A stretch of DNA of 64,000 bases from SIG437 sp045576235 (GTDB taxonomy: Bacteria; Bacillota; Clostridia; UBA1381; UBA9506): the NCBI GenBank assembly GCA_045576235.1, contig JAZNGA010000043.1, forward strand, positions 8,179 through 72,178. The letters are read 5' to 3'. The notes under the pieces are model-generated. The model was not told the origin of the DNA and did not search any database. It saw nothing but the letters and a program-made list of their open reading frames with translations. This document shows, in pieces, positions 1-7,890 of the stretch. Positions within the stretch are counted from its first letter, which is position 1, and the number at the start of each line of letters is the position of its first letter. A program made the position numbers and the translations under genes.

Positions 1-553
1 TACATACTGCGCCAATGCCACCCACATTCTTCTCACCCAATGCTTTCAGCAAAGCCGCCTTGCCATTTGATGAAATTTCTATACCTTCCATTGCCTGAGA
101 TACAATTCCCATATGAGATATATCCAATATATAATCATCGGTTATACATTCAAGGCTTTTTGCCGCAAGCATTACAACCTCACAGATGCAATAATCATCT
201 ATATCGCCGATTGCCTCAAGTCCTGTCTGCATAATCTCTTTAAAAGCCCTTGTTTCTGTTGAGGCGCGATAAACATTTTCATTGTAATACATCTTCTGCA
301 CATTACCTGTGTCCTCGCGGCTATTTTTAATAATAGAAAGGGTTACGTCTGGCTTAAGTGCCATAAGTTTGCCGTCAACATCAGTAAATGTAATAATATT
401 TTCAGAAACAAGAAAATCCTTGTTGCGTACATAAAGGTCATATTCCTCAAACTTGCTCATACGGTATTTCATATATCCGTACTTTGAATACAGTTCACGC
501 AGCCTGAATATTATCTTTTCGTCATTTTCCAAAACCGAATTTATATTATTCAT
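1..553 (-). CDS. hisZ: ATP phosphoribosyltransferase regulatory subunit HisZ (3' end cut off by window edge)
   Basis: The reading frame begins with ATG at 553 and runs off the left edge, so about 184 N-terminal residues are visible. It resembles the catalytic core of histidyl-tRNA synthetase without activity: the motif ALKPDVTLSII matches the HisRS/HisZ motif-2 region, followed by a NVYR-type segment and a QTGLEAIG segment. In the family HisZ pairs with short-form HisG to form the first enzyme of histidine synthesis and confers feedback control by histidine. The start codon is one base after the yerC stop, so translation is probably coupled and both genes share the yerC promoter. HisRS itself is less likely because its usual N-terminus is missing. 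Confidence 0.85.
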   Translation of the reverse strand, partial: MNNINSVLENDEKIIFRLRELYSKYGYMKYRMSKFEEYDLYVRNKDFLVSENIITFTDVDGKLMALKPDVTLSIIKNSREDTGNVQKMYYNENVYRASTETRAFKEIMQTGLEAIGDIDDYCICEVVMLAAKSLECITDDYILDISHMGIVSQAMEGIEISSNGKAALLKALGEKNVGGIGAVC

Positions 554-554
554 T

Positions 555-851
555 TTATTCTGCCTCGCTTTCATAAAGTTTTATAAGAGCTTTCTTGTAT
601 CCGTCGCTGCCATAGTTAAGGCATTTATTTACACGGCTGATTGTTGCTGTGCTCGCACCCGTATCCTTTGAAATCTCAATATAACTTTTGTGCTGATGCA
701 ACATCTCTGCAACCTGAAGTCTTTGTGACATATCCTGAATTTCCTTTATCGTGCAGATATCCTCGAAAAAACTCAAAGCCTCTTCCTTTGTTTCAAGTTT
801 CATGATTACTTCCATCAATCTTTCAAGCTCGGGAGTATATATCTTTGCCAT
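555..851 (-). CDS. yerC: TrpR-family transcriptional regulator YerC/YecD (probable histidine regulator)
   Basis: A 98-residue all-helical protein with a TrpR-like helix-turn-helix in its second half (DTGASTATISRVNKCL). The reading frame extends upstream to 875, but I start it at ATG 851 because AAGGATG lies just before it and the protein then begins MAKIYTPELE, as family members do. TrpR-family YerC proteins have been proposed as histidine-gene regulators (HisR) in Firmicutes, which fits hisZ starting one base downstream. Two TAC-N4-GTA boxes flank the -10 element of its own promoter, suggesting autoregulation. The ligand is not visible from sequence. Confidence 0.85.
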   Translation of the reverse strand: MAKIYTPELERLMEVIMKLETKEEALSFFEDICTIKEIQDMSQRLQVAEMLHQHKSYIEISKDTGASTATISRVNKCLNYGSDGYKKALIKLYESEAE

Positions 852-874
852 AATTTTCACATCCTTACAAATCA

Positions 875-912
875 TACTTTAGTATTTTACCATAGTAAAG
901 CAATAAAGTCAA
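875..912 (-). promoter_or_regulatory. yerC-hisZ promoter with twin TAC-N4-GTA operator boxes
   Basis: On the minus strand a -35 TTGACT (907-912) and -10 TAAAAT (884-889) are 17 bases apart. Two ten-base boxes of the form TAC-N3-AGTA, at 875-884 and 888-897, bracket the -10 element with a 13-base repeat distance. This is a plausible YerC binding site. The promoter is clear; the operator role is inferred. Confidence 0.65.
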
Positions 913-1396
913 TAGATAAACCCAACATTTATTAAAAAACTTCGGGGCCGCAATATGCAACCCCTAAATTTTTAATTCTCATAAAATTTTTCGGCAATAT
1001 GAACCGTCTCCATTGCATCCGCCGCATAAAAACCTGCGTTAATCATATCTGCTTATTCCTGATTCAAAACCACACCCCTACAAGGCTCTTTGTCAATAGT
1101 TGTGGTTAAAAATAAATAATGGAATTTAAGACGGCGGTTGCATCTTTATGCAGCCGCCTTTCCAGTGTTAAGTTTTTTGTATCCAAACATATGTGAAATT
1201 CTTTTTCTAAATCTATCAAAATCTCGGTAACCATAGGGTTTGTATCCTGTATGTTTAACTTGCATCTGTTATGTAGTCAAGTCGGAATTTCACAGGATTT
1301 ATGCCATTGTCTCTGGTTCAAGACTGGTTGAAACGGTGGGTGCATCTACTGTCTTTTATTCAAAACGGATTTTTGAATAAACCCCGAAAAGTGCGT
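901..1396. other. Intergenic stretch with decayed coding fragments
   Basis: No intact gene was found. On the minus strand a short frame at about 976-1085 reads GVVLNQE, a stop, then MINAGFYAADAME and on to FYEN: the tail of an unidentified protein with an in-frame stop. A transposase-like tail lies at 1156-1260 and is listed separately. A small GGCGG/CCGCC hairpin lies around 1131-1160. It looks like a graveyard of old insertions. Confidence 0.5.
1156..1260 (-). pseudogene. C-terminal remnant of a transposase (ISL3-like)
   Basis: Translating the minus strand gives KHTGYKPYGYRDFDRFRKR, then ISHMFGYKKLN, and a stop. Peptides of the form YGYRNFxxFRxRI close the transposases of the IS204/IS1001/ISL3 family. 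Only about 34 residues remain, with no start, no catalytic region and no recognisable terminal inverted repeats. The family assignment rests on this single motif. Confidence 0.45.
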
Positions 1397-1435
1397 AAAA
1401 ATGCGGTCAAAACAGAATGAATCTATTTTGACCGC
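1397..1435 (-). terminator. Rho-independent terminator of the tRNA operon
   Basis: Perfect ten-base arms GCGGTCAAAA (1403-1412) and TTTTGACCGC (1426-1435). On the minus strand the stem is followed by ATTTTT, just downstream of the tRNA at 1442. Confidence 0.7.
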
Positions 1436-1441
1436 GAATTT

Positions 1442-1518
1442 TGGTGGGCCTTCAGGGACTCGAACCCCGGACCAACCGGTTATGAGCCGGTTGCTCTAAC
1501 CAACTGAGCTAAAGGCCC
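1442..1518 (-). tRNA. tRNA with CAU anticodon (elongator Met or Ile2)
   Basis: A 77-nt cloverleaf with encoded CCA: acceptor GGGCCTT pairs with AAGGCCC, D-arm AGCTCAGTTGG, anticodon loop CTCATAA and T-loop TTCGAGT. The CAU anticodon could be elongator Met or the Ile2 tRNA whose C34 is modified to lysidine by TilS. Both kinds can carry a CTCATAA loop, and the sequence alone does not settle it. It is not an initiator, since the first pair is G-C. Confidence 0.92.
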
Positions 1519-1536
1519 AAAAGGGTAAAAAAAAAG

Positions 1537-1611
1537 TGGTGACCCGTACGAGAATCGAACTCGTGTTACCGCCGTGAAAGGGCGGTGTCTTAACCGCTTG
1601 ACCAACGGGCC
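1537..1611 (-). tRNA. tRNA-Glu (UUC)
   Basis: A 75-nt cloverleaf with encoded CCA, acceptor GGCCCGT, anticodon loop CTTTCAC (anticodon UUC) and T-arm loop TTCGATT. It is transcribed first in a two-tRNA operon from the promoter at 1650-1678. Confidence 0.95.
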
Positions 1612-1649
1612 ACATCAACCATTTGTCGTCACAACTTGACGACTTTAAT

Positions 1650-1678
1650 ATTATAACAAAGAAATTTATCTTTGTCAA
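1650..1678 (-). promoter_or_regulatory. Sigma-A promoter of the tRNA operon
   Basis: Minus-strand TTGACA (1673-1678), 17-base spacer, TATAAT (1650-1655). This is a full consensus match about 40 bases upstream of tRNA-Glu. Confidence 0.85.
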
Positions 1679-1702
1679 TAGTTTTTTTAAATTTTTTTTG
1701 TG

Positions 1703-1740
1703 CAAAAAAATGGCGGGACGACTTTTTGTGCCCTCCCGCC
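1703..1740 (-). terminator. Terminator of rpsT
   Basis: GGCGGGA and TCCCGCC arms close a loop of about 14 bases, followed on the minus strand by ATTTTTTT. It lies 20 bases past the rpsT stop. Confidence 0.85.
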
Positions 1741-1760
1741 TATTACACACTTAAAAACAA

Positions 1761-2027
1761 TTAGGCGCTGACACTGTTTAACTTCTGTGCAAGCTGTGAT
1801 TTTTTTCTTGAAGCTGTGTTCTTCTTAATCACACCTTTGCAAACAGCCTGGTCAATCTTCTTAACAGCAAGTTTAAAAGCAACCTCTGCTGAAGCTTTAT
1901 CACCAGCCTGAGCTGTTACATCAAACTTCTTTATATATGTTTTTAAAGCTGATTTAATCATCTTGTTTCTGAGAGTTTTTGTCTCAATAACCTTAACTCT
2001 TTTTTTAGCTGATTTAATATTTGGCAA
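1761..2027 (-). CDS. rpsT: 30S ribosomal protein S20
   Basis: An 88-residue, very lysine-rich helical protein starting LPNIKSAKKRV, the typical S20 N-terminus. S20 binds 16S rRNA early in small-subunit assembly. The frame is open from an ATG at 2042, but that ATG is part of the GGAGGTGAATGAT ribosome binding site. The real start is the TTG at 2027, which gives the conserved (M)PNIKSAKKR beginning. It stands alone, with its own promoter and terminator. Confidence 0.95.
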   Translation of the reverse strand: MPNIKSAKKRVKVIETKTLRNKMIKSALKTYIKKFDVTAQAGDKASAEVAFKLAVKKIDQAVCKGVIKKNTASRKKSQLAQKLNSVSA

Positions 2028-2064
2028 ATCATTCACCTCCAACTACTCTAAACTGACTTAAAAC

Positions 2065-2093
2065 ATTTTAACACACTTTTTTGTAAAATGCAA
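2065..2093 (-). promoter_or_regulatory. rpsT promoter
   Basis: Minus-strand TTGCAT (2088-2093), 17-base spacer, TAAAAT (2065-2070), about 40 bases upstream of the rpsT start. Confidence 0.7.
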
Positions 2094-2129
2094 CTGTTTT
2101 TTTTAATTTTTTTAACTTTTTCCACAAAA

Positions 2130-4184
2130 TCACTTCAAAAGCGCATTATCAGGGACAATTTCCCCCGTAAACTCACGGTTTCCAAAGAAATATTGATTGA
2201 AAATATCCCTTGCAATATATGACACATTACCGCCCGAGCCACCATGCTCAACAACAACGGCAACTGCAATCTGTGGATTATCAAGCGGAGCAAAACCAAC
2301 ATATATGCCGTTGCTTGAACCTTGTGCAACCTGAGCACTTCCTGTTTTTCCTCCCGTCTTTATGGGGAAATCTGCAAATGCTGCGCTTGCTGTTCCTTCA
2401 GAGGCAACAAGCTTCATTCCTCCTAAAACAGCATTAAGATTTTCTTCTTTAATCTTAATTTCATGTTTTATCTCGGGCTCGGTTGTGACTAACAACTTTT
2501 CATTATCATTCGATTTTATTGCCTTTAAAAGATGAAGCTTATAGTTTTTTCCTCCATTTGCAATAGTCGAAACATAATTTGCCATCTGAATAGGCGTAAA
2601 CAAGTTATCCGACTGCCCTATCGCTGCCTGAAGCACATCACCGGGATACCACGGCTGGTTTAACTTTTCGCGAAGCTCCGGTCCTGCGAGCTGACCTTTA
2701 ACCTCTTCTTCAAGCTCAATTCCCGTGTAGTCACCAAGACCGAGCAGCGTTGAATAGTCTGTCAGCTTCTCAATTCCAAGCTTAGCTCCCATCTCATAGA
2801 AGAAATAGTTGCAAGAATGTTGCAGCGCCTCTGATACATTTATTGTTCCGTGAGTGGCTTGTGTTGTTCTGTAAATCGAGCACATAAATTTATGCCCGTA
2901 ATATTCATATATACCCTTTGTGGCAATTCTGCTTTCAGGAGTGATTTCTCCTTCCTCTAATGCCGCCAGTGCTGTCACAAGCTTATATGTTGAACCGGGC
3001 TCATATGTTCCCATAAGCGCCCGATTAAGCATTGGCGCATTTGGGTCTGTCGATAAGCTCTCATAATCCTCATTAAATCTTTCGGGGTCATATGTCGGAT
3101 ATGATGCAATTGATAAAATCTCACCCGTGTTCAAATCAAGCACAACTGCCGCACCGCTTGCGGCATCGTGACCGTTTCCATATGTCGAGGTTTGCGCAAT
3201 TCTTACGATGTTTTCATAGAGCGCCTTTTCTGTTGCCGCCTGCAAGTCTTTATCAATCGTTAAAATTACTGTATTTCCCGCAACAGGCTCTTTAGAAAAA
3301 ACAAGCTCGCTCTCTTTTCCATGGACTCGCCTTTCGATGCTGTCGACTCCGTCAGTCCCTCTTAAATAGCTCTCAAACGCCTTTTCTATGCCTTGTTTTC
3401 CGAGATGGTCATTCATTCCGTAGCCTTGGCTTTTCAGCTTTTCATATTCGTCAGGGCTGATTATTCCCGTTCGACCTAAAATATGTGCCGCTAAGCTGCC
3501 GCTTGTGTATTGTCTCACGGGCTGAGTATAGACCGCCACACATAAAAAGTCATCACTGCACTCTTTAATTCTTGTGATAACATCAATGTTTACATCCTCT
3601 GCAAAAAGGTATGGATTATTGGCAGAAAAGCTTCGTTTTTCCATCTCATAGCGCATTCCTGAAAGCTTTCTGACTTCCCATTCAGATAAGCTGTTGTCAA
3701 ACTTATATTTATCTCTGTATTTATAAACAACCTCTTCAGCCGTTAAATCCTGCGCAATGTTTGCATTTTTCTTAAACTGAGCTTCTTTTTCTTTTGCTGT
3801 CGTTTTTCCATCATCTTTAAAAGTGAACTCATATGGTTTAAGCTCTGTCACCGGGAGCGTTTTTTCATATTCAAGCCCCATCTCATCGAAAAGTTTAATG
3901 AGATTTAAAACTGAATTATTAATCTCAGCAGTGCTGCTTGTCGCTGAGATTGAAATTGAATATCCTATTCTGTTCTGAACAAGAGGTTTTCCATATCTGT
4001 CAAGTATTTCCCCTCTCGGAGCCTTAACGGGAACATCTCTTAAAAGGCGGCTGTCGGAAATTTCCCTGTAGTCTTCGCCATCAATAATCTGAAGACTGAA
4101 AAGCCTGCCGATTGCAACAAGCAAAAAAATTACAACAATAAAATAAATAATTCGATATCTTTTTTTCAAAGCTTTTTCTTCCAA
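2130..4184 (-). CDS. mrdA: Penicillin-binding protein 2 (elongasome transpeptidase)
   Basis: A class B PBP of about 684 residues. It has an N-terminal membrane anchor (IIYFIVVIFLLVAIGRLF), a dimerisation domain beginning PRGEILDRYGKPL, and a transpeptidase domain with STYK (about residue 398), SCN (about 457) and KTGS (about 611). It crosslinks lateral-wall peptidoglycan with the Rod complex. An ATG at 4205 opens the frame, but a GGGGGTG binding site lies inside the first codons and points to TTG 4184 as the start; the upstream ATG remains possible. It is the last gene of maf-mreBCD-mrdA, the usual order, which supports PBP2 over the division protein FtsI. Confidence 0.93.
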   Translation of the reverse strand: MEEKALKKRYRIIYFIVVIFLLVAIGRLFSLQIIDGEDYREISDSRLLRDVPVKAPRGEILDRYGKPLVQNRIGYSISISATSSTAEINNSVLNLIKLFDEMGLEYEKTLPVTELKPYEFTFKDDGKTTAKEKEAQFKKNANIAQDLTAEEVVYKYRDKYKFDNSLSEWEVRKLSGMRYEMEKRSFSANNPYLFAEDVNIDVITRIKECSDDFLCVAVYTQPVRQYTSGSLAAHILGRTGIISPDEYEKLKSQGYGMNDHLGKQGIEKAFESYLRGTDGVDSIERRVHGKESELVFSKEPVAGNTVILTIDKDLQAATEKALYENIVRIAQTSTYGNGHDAASGAAVVLDLNTGEILSIASYPTYDPERFNEDYESLSTDPNAPMLNRALMGTYEPGSTYKLVTALAALEEGEITPESRIATKGIYEYYGHKFMCSIYRTTQATHGTINVSEALQHSCNYFFYEMGAKLGIEKLTDYSTLLGLGDYTGIELEEEVKGQLAGPELREKLNQPWYPGDVLQAAIGQSDNLFTPIQMANYVSTIANGGKNYKLHLLKAIKSNDNEKLLVTTEPEIKHEIKIKEENLNAVLGGMKLVASEGTASAAFADFPIKTGGKTGSAQVAQGSSNGIYVGFAPLDNPQIAVAVVVEHGGSGGNVSYIARDIFNQYFFGNREFTGEIVPDNALLK

Positions 4185-4216
4185 CTTGCCACCCCCTTTT
4201 GTCATTTATCTGTTCT

Positions 4217-4753
4217 CTACTGCAAATATAACTCTTTTTTCTTTCTGTTTTTCCTTCGCGAGCCATAAAACGCTCTGCGAGTGACCGGATATAAAAAGAC
4301 TGCCGCCACCGTATTATAAACCATTTCAGGAATGATTTTCCTAAAGAGCGCAAACCAGATTGCATTCTCTCCCCATATAAGAAAATTCATTACATACACA
4401 ATTATTCCATAAACAGCTGTGATTACGAAAGTTATGACCGCTGCAACGACCTCATTATTATTATAGAGCTTATCGCAAATCAAAAATATGCCGAGTGCGG
4501 CATAAAGGAAAAATAAAGTGTTTATCCCAATGAGTCTGCCTCCCGTTATGTCAAGCAAAATGCCGCAGGAGACACCAAAAATAATTCCTCTGAAGTCTGC
4601 ACAGATAAGACAAAAGCAAACAGTTGCCGAAAGCATCAGATTGGGCATCACTCCGGCTATTTTTATGCTTTTAAGCACAGTTGTCTGCACTACAATAAGA
4701 AAAAAAACATAAAGCACTACAACAAATGTTCTCCACACCTTTTTCATGCTCAT
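4217..4753 (-). CDS. mreD: Rod shape-determining protein MreD
   Basis: A 178-residue very hydrophobic protein with about five membrane segments and a basic tail (RRKNRKKKE). MreD is a membrane partner of MreC and PBP2 in the elongation complex. The start ATG at 4753 follows GAGGTGAAAAAAC; an internal ATG two codons on is less well placed. It starts 11 bases after mreC, and the gap to PBP2 is about 30 bases, consistent with a single transcript. Confidence 0.9.
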   Translation of the reverse strand: MSMKKVWRTFVVVLYVFFLIVVQTTVLKSIKIAGVMPNLMLSATVCFCLICADFRGIIFGVSCGILLDITGGRLIGINTLFFLYAALGIFLICDKLYNNNEVVAAVITFVITAVYGIIVYVMNFLIWGENAIWFALFRKIIPEMVYNTVAAVFLYPVTRRAFYGSRRKNRKKKELYLQ

Positions 4754-4764
4754 GTTTTTTCACC

Positions 4765-5586
4765 TCATTCTTCCGATTTAATTACAATAACTTCCCTTAT
4801 CTTTTCAAAATCGACTGCTGTCTCGATTATGGCGTAGCGCGCATATCCTGAGCTGTCATTTTTAATTTCGGAAACAGTTCCAATCAGGATGCCCTTCGGA
4901 TAGATTCCGCCAAGACCTGATGTCTCGACAGAGTCCCCTGCAACCAGGCTCAAATCTGTTTTAATATATTCCAAGCGACATTTTCCCTGCTCTGCAAGCG
5001 CCATGTCTCCGTCTGTTATCGCAATCTCCTGTGTTCTCGAAATCACAGCACCGACCGAGCTTTCAGGGTCAATTATGCTCGTTACCTCCGCCCATGTGTT
5101 TCCCACATCAGACACTTTCCCGACAAGCCCTTGACTTGTCATAACTGCATCATCTTTTTTAATGCCATGATTTGTCCCTTTGTCAATTGTGAAAACATAA
5201 AACCAATTTCCCGGCTCCTTGCTTTTCACTTCGGCAAAAATCATTCGGTTTTCTACATCCTGCTCTTTCAAATCAAGTGCTGAGCGGAGTCTTTCATTTT
5301 CCTTCTTAAGCGCGCCAAGCTCTCTCACTTCACGCTCTAAGTCCGCCACTCTGTCTTTTAAATCAATGTTTTCTGCCTTATATGTTTTCATATCGTGGAT
5401 ATATTCAAAGAAATCTCCTATTCCATCCCCAATTCCCGTAAACACTTTCTGCACAGGAGTTAAAACGATATTAACTGCATTATTAAAAGCACCGCTTCTA
5501 TCTGTTGCAAAGGTTATGCCCATGAAAGTGAATATTAAAACAGTGATGCACAAAACAACGATGATAATTTTTCTTTTTACATTCAT
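4765..5586 (-). CDS. mreC: Rod shape-determining protein MreC
   Basis: About 273 residues: one N-terminal transmembrane helix (IIIVVLCITVLIF), a coiled coil at about residues 65-105 rich in Lys and Glu, then the beta-barrel domain with TSQGLVGKV and a GDSVETSGLGGIYPKG segment typical of MreC. It sits outside the membrane and links MreB to PBP2. The frame also contains a GTG at 5592, but AAGGGGG is correctly spaced for ATG 5586. A foldable 59-base element separates it from mreB. Confidence 0.93.
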   Translation of the reverse strand: MNVKRKIIIVVLCITVLIFTFMGITFATDRSGAFNNAVNIVLTPVQKVFTGIGDGIGDFFEYIHDMKTYKAENIDLKDRVADLEREVRELGALKKENERLRSALDLKEQDVENRMIFAEVKSKEPGNWFYVFTIDKGTNHGIKKDDAVMTSQGLVGKVSDVGNTWAEVTSIIDPESSVGAVISRTQEIAITDGDMALAEQGKCRLEYIKTDLSLVAGDSVETSGLGGIYPKGILIGTVSEIKNDSSGYARYAIIETAVDFEKIREVIVIKSEE

Positions 5587-5611
5587 AAGCACACCCCCTT
5601 GATTATTTATT

Positions 5612-5670
5612 CAACCGAAAGTAAGTAATCCGAACTCCGATTTTTAGAGGCGGATTTTCGCTTTCGGTTA
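5612..5670 (-). ncRNA. Structured RNA element between mreB and mreC
   Basis: Ten-base outer arms CAACCGAAAG (5612-5621) and CTTTCGGTTA (5661-5670) enclose inner arms AATCCG (5627-5632) and CGGATT (5651-5656). No T-run follows, so it is not a simple terminator. It may set the mreB:mreC mRNA ratio by blocking exonucleases or by partial attenuation. The pairing is seen; the role is inferred. Confidence 0.45.
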
Positions 5671-5678
5671 AGCTAAAA

Positions 5679-6704
5679 CTATCTCCATTTTTTTGTTCTT
5701 GAACATAAGATGCCCTGAGTATTAGGGTCATCAAGCGCCGCAAGTGAAAGTCCTGTTCCGAGAGCAACACAGTCGAGCGCATTTTCAGCAATATAAACAG
5801 GCACCTGAGTTTCTTCGGCGATCAGTCTGTCAAGACCTCTTATCATTGCTCCTCCGCCTGTTAAAACAATTCCTCTGTTCATTACATCTGCCGCAAGCTC
5901 AGGAGGGGTCTGCTCTAAAGTTGTTTTTATAGCATCAACAATAGCAAAAATCGATTCAGAAATCGCACCCCTGATTTCCTTGCTTGAAAGAGTGATTGTG
6001 CGAGGAAGTCCTGTTAATAAATCTCTTCCTTTAACTTCCATTTCGCTTTCGCCTTCATATTCAAAAGCAGAGCCGATTTTAAACTTAATCTCTTCTGCTG
6101 TTCTTTCGCCGACCATAAGATTATATTCTTTCTTAATGTAGTTAACAATGTCGCTATCGAGCTCGTCGCCCGCAATACGCAAAGATTTACTTGCAACTAT
6201 TCCGCCGTATGATATAACGGCAACCTCGCTTGTTCCTCCACCTATGTCAACAACCATGCTGCCTGTTGGCTCGCTCACGGGAAGTCCCGCACCGATTGCA
6301 GCTGCCATGGGCTCTTCAATCAGATATGCATTCTTTCCACCTGCAGAAAGCACAGCCTCCTCAACGGCGTGTCTTTCAACCTCTGTCACACCATAAGGAA
6401 TGCAGACAACAACTCTCGGCTTAAAAAAGCCTCCCGGATACGCTTTTTTGATAAAATATTTCAGCATTGCCTGCGTTTCATCAAAATCAGCAATAACGCC
6501 GTCTTTTAAAGGTCTGATTGCAACAACATTTCCAGGAGTTCTTCCAATTAATTCCTTTGCCTCGTTGCCAACCTTTAAAATCTGACCGAGCGCCTTATTC
6601 ACAGCAACAACAGAAGGCTCTCTTAAGATGATGCCTTTACCTTTCATATAAACTAAAGTGTTCGCCGTTCCTAAATCTATTCCGATATCTCTGCAAAGTG
6701 CCAT
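5679..6704 (-). CDS. mreB: Rod shape-determining protein MreB (actin-like)
   Basis: A 341-residue member of the actin/Hsp70 ATPase fold: phosphate-1 loop DLGTANT near residue 10, phosphate-2 loop DIGGGTSEVAV near 160 and adenosine motif GIVLTGGGA near 288. It forms membrane filaments that steer peptidoglycan synthesis. The start ATG at 6704 lies two bases after the maf stop, suggesting coupled translation. Length and motifs are normal. Confidence 0.96.
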   Translation of the reverse strand: MALCRDIGIDLGTANTLVYMKGKGIILREPSVVAVNKALGQILKVGNEAKELIGRTPGNVVAIRPLKDGVIADFDETQAMLKYFIKKAYPGGFFKPRVVVCIPYGVTEVERHAVEEAVLSAGGKNAYLIEEPMAAAIGAGLPVSEPTGSMVVDIGGGTSEVAVISYGGIVASKSLRIAGDELDSDIVNYIKKEYNLMVGERTAEEIKFKIGSAFEYEGESEMEVKGRDLLTGLPRTITLSSKEIRGAISESIFAIVDAIKTTLEQTPPELAADVMNRGIVLTGGGAMIRGLDRLIAEETQVPVYIAENALDCVALGTGLSLAALDDPNTQGILCSRTKKWR

Positions 6705-6706
6705 AT

Positions 6707-7321
6707 TTATTCCTGCCTCTCTAAAATTATATTTATGTTAAATTCATTTTTGATTTTTTCACAAAGCTTGCAAACGGGAAGACCAACGACATTAAAATAG
6801 TCCCCGTCGATCTTTTCGATAAACATAGAACCAATGCCTTGAATTCCATAGCTTCCTGCCTTATCGAGCGGCTCTCCCGTCTTGATATACGCCACAATTT
6901 CTTCATCTGTCAAGTCTTTAAACTTGACACTCGTTTCTTCATAAAAGGTTTCGCATTTTACATCGCTCATTCTCATTACGGAAACGCCCGTCATAACGCT
7001 GTGAGTCTTTCCTGAAAGCCTTTTAAGCATTAAAAATGCATCATCACAATCTTTCGGCTTTGTCAGAATTTCGTTTTCAAAGACGACTACAGTATCTGCC
7101 CCGATTATAATTTTATTTGTTCCTGCAAAATGCTTCGCACAAGCCGCACATTTTCTCATTGAAAGCAACATAACGGCTTCAGAAGGCTCAATCCCGTCAT
7201 CAATATGTTCATCACAATCTGCTGTAAAAGTTCCAAACTTTACACCAATGTTCAAAAGAATGTCTCTTCTTCTCGGAGACGCCGAAGCTAAAATTATTCC
7301 GCTATTTTCACAATCTGTCAT
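6707..7321 (-). CDS. maf: Maf-family nucleotide pyrophosphatase
   Basis: A 204-residue protein with the Maf signature ILASASPRRRDIL near the N-terminus, GADTVV in the middle and a DKAGSYGIQG segment near the C-terminus. Maf proteins hydrolyse non-canonical or pyrimidine nucleoside triphosphates and are linked to septum control. I start at ATG 7321 because GGGAGGCG precedes it; the frame is open upstream to 7372 without support. Its own promoter at 7363-7391 heads the maf-mre-PBP2 transcript. This position next to mreB is conserved in Firmicutes. Confidence 0.92.
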   Translation of the reverse strand: MTDCENSGIILASASPRRRDILLNIGVKFGTFTADCDEHIDDGIEPSEAVMLLSMRKCAACAKHFAGTNKIIIGADTVVVFENEILTKPKDCDDAFLMLKRLSGKTHSVMTGVSVMRMSDVKCETFYEETSVKFKDLTDEEIVAYIKTGEPLDKAGSYGIQGIGSMFIEKIDGDYFNVVGLPVCKLCEKIKNEFNINIILERQE

Positions 7322-7362
7322 AAAACGCCTCCCACTATCCAAAAATAAAGTTACAATAAATG

Positions 7363-7391
7363 ATTTTACCAAAAAATTATAACAATTTCAA
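7363..7391 (-). promoter_or_regulatory. Promoter of maf-mreBCD-mrdA
   Basis: Minus-strand TTGAAA (7386-7391), 17-base spacer, TAAAAT (7363-7368), in the 100-base gap after dut. Confidence 0.6.
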
Positions 7392-7422
7392 TAGCAAATT
7401 ATATTTTGTTCATTAAAAATTC

Positions 7423-7878
7423 TTATCTTCCCGTCGAACCGAAGCCTCCTTCGCCTCTTTTTGTCTCGGGAAGCTCGTCTAAAACTTCAGTTTCTGCTAT
7501 CAGAACAGGAGCAAAAACCATCTGCGCAATTCTGTCACCGCATTTTATAATATAGTCTTCATTTGAAAGGTTAATCAGCCCAACCTTAACTTCTCCACGA
7601 TAGTCGCTGTCAACAACTCCGACACCGTTTGCAAGCATTATTCCATGCTTGATTGCAAGCCCGCTTCTTGCATAGATATATGCAACGGAGGAGTTGTCGG
7701 GAAGCGCAATTGCAACACCTGTCGGAATTAAAACCGTCTCACCTTTTTTTATCAAAATGTCTTCATCAACGCACGCAGTCAAATCCATACCTGCTGCACC
7801 CTCTGTCGCATAAGCGGGCGCAGGAATTTCCTTTCCGACCTTTTCGTTTAAATATTTTATCATTACCTTATAGCTCAT
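7423..7878 (-). CDS. dut: Deoxyuridine 5'-triphosphate nucleotidohydrolase (dUTPase)
   Basis: 151 residues with all five motifs of trimeric dUTPases in order: AGMDLTA, ARSGLA, GVVDSDYRGE, RIAQMVF and the C-terminal GEGGFGSTGR arm that closes over the substrate. It splits dUTP to dUMP and pyrophosphate, keeping uracil out of DNA and feeding dTMP synthesis. It begins 12 bases after the U32 peptidase gene and probably shares its transcript. Confidence 0.96.
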   Translation of the reverse strand: MSYKVMIKYLNEKVGKEIPAPAYATEGAAGMDLTACVDEDILIKKGETVLIPTGVAIALPDNSSVAYIYARSGLAIKHGIMLANGVGVVDSDYRGEVKVGLINLSNEDYIIKCGDRIAQMVFAPVLIAETEVLDELPETKRGEGGFGSTGR

Positions 7879-7890
7879 AATTTTCCTCCT

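Noticed and set aside
1496..1750. Reading frame covering tRNA-Glu and the rpsT terminator
   Set aside because: It runs through a tRNA gene and a terminator and has no binding site.
5219..5602. 127-codon plus-strand frame opposite mreC
   Set aside because: It lies entirely antisense to a clear mreC gene; low-complexity Ser/Phe product.
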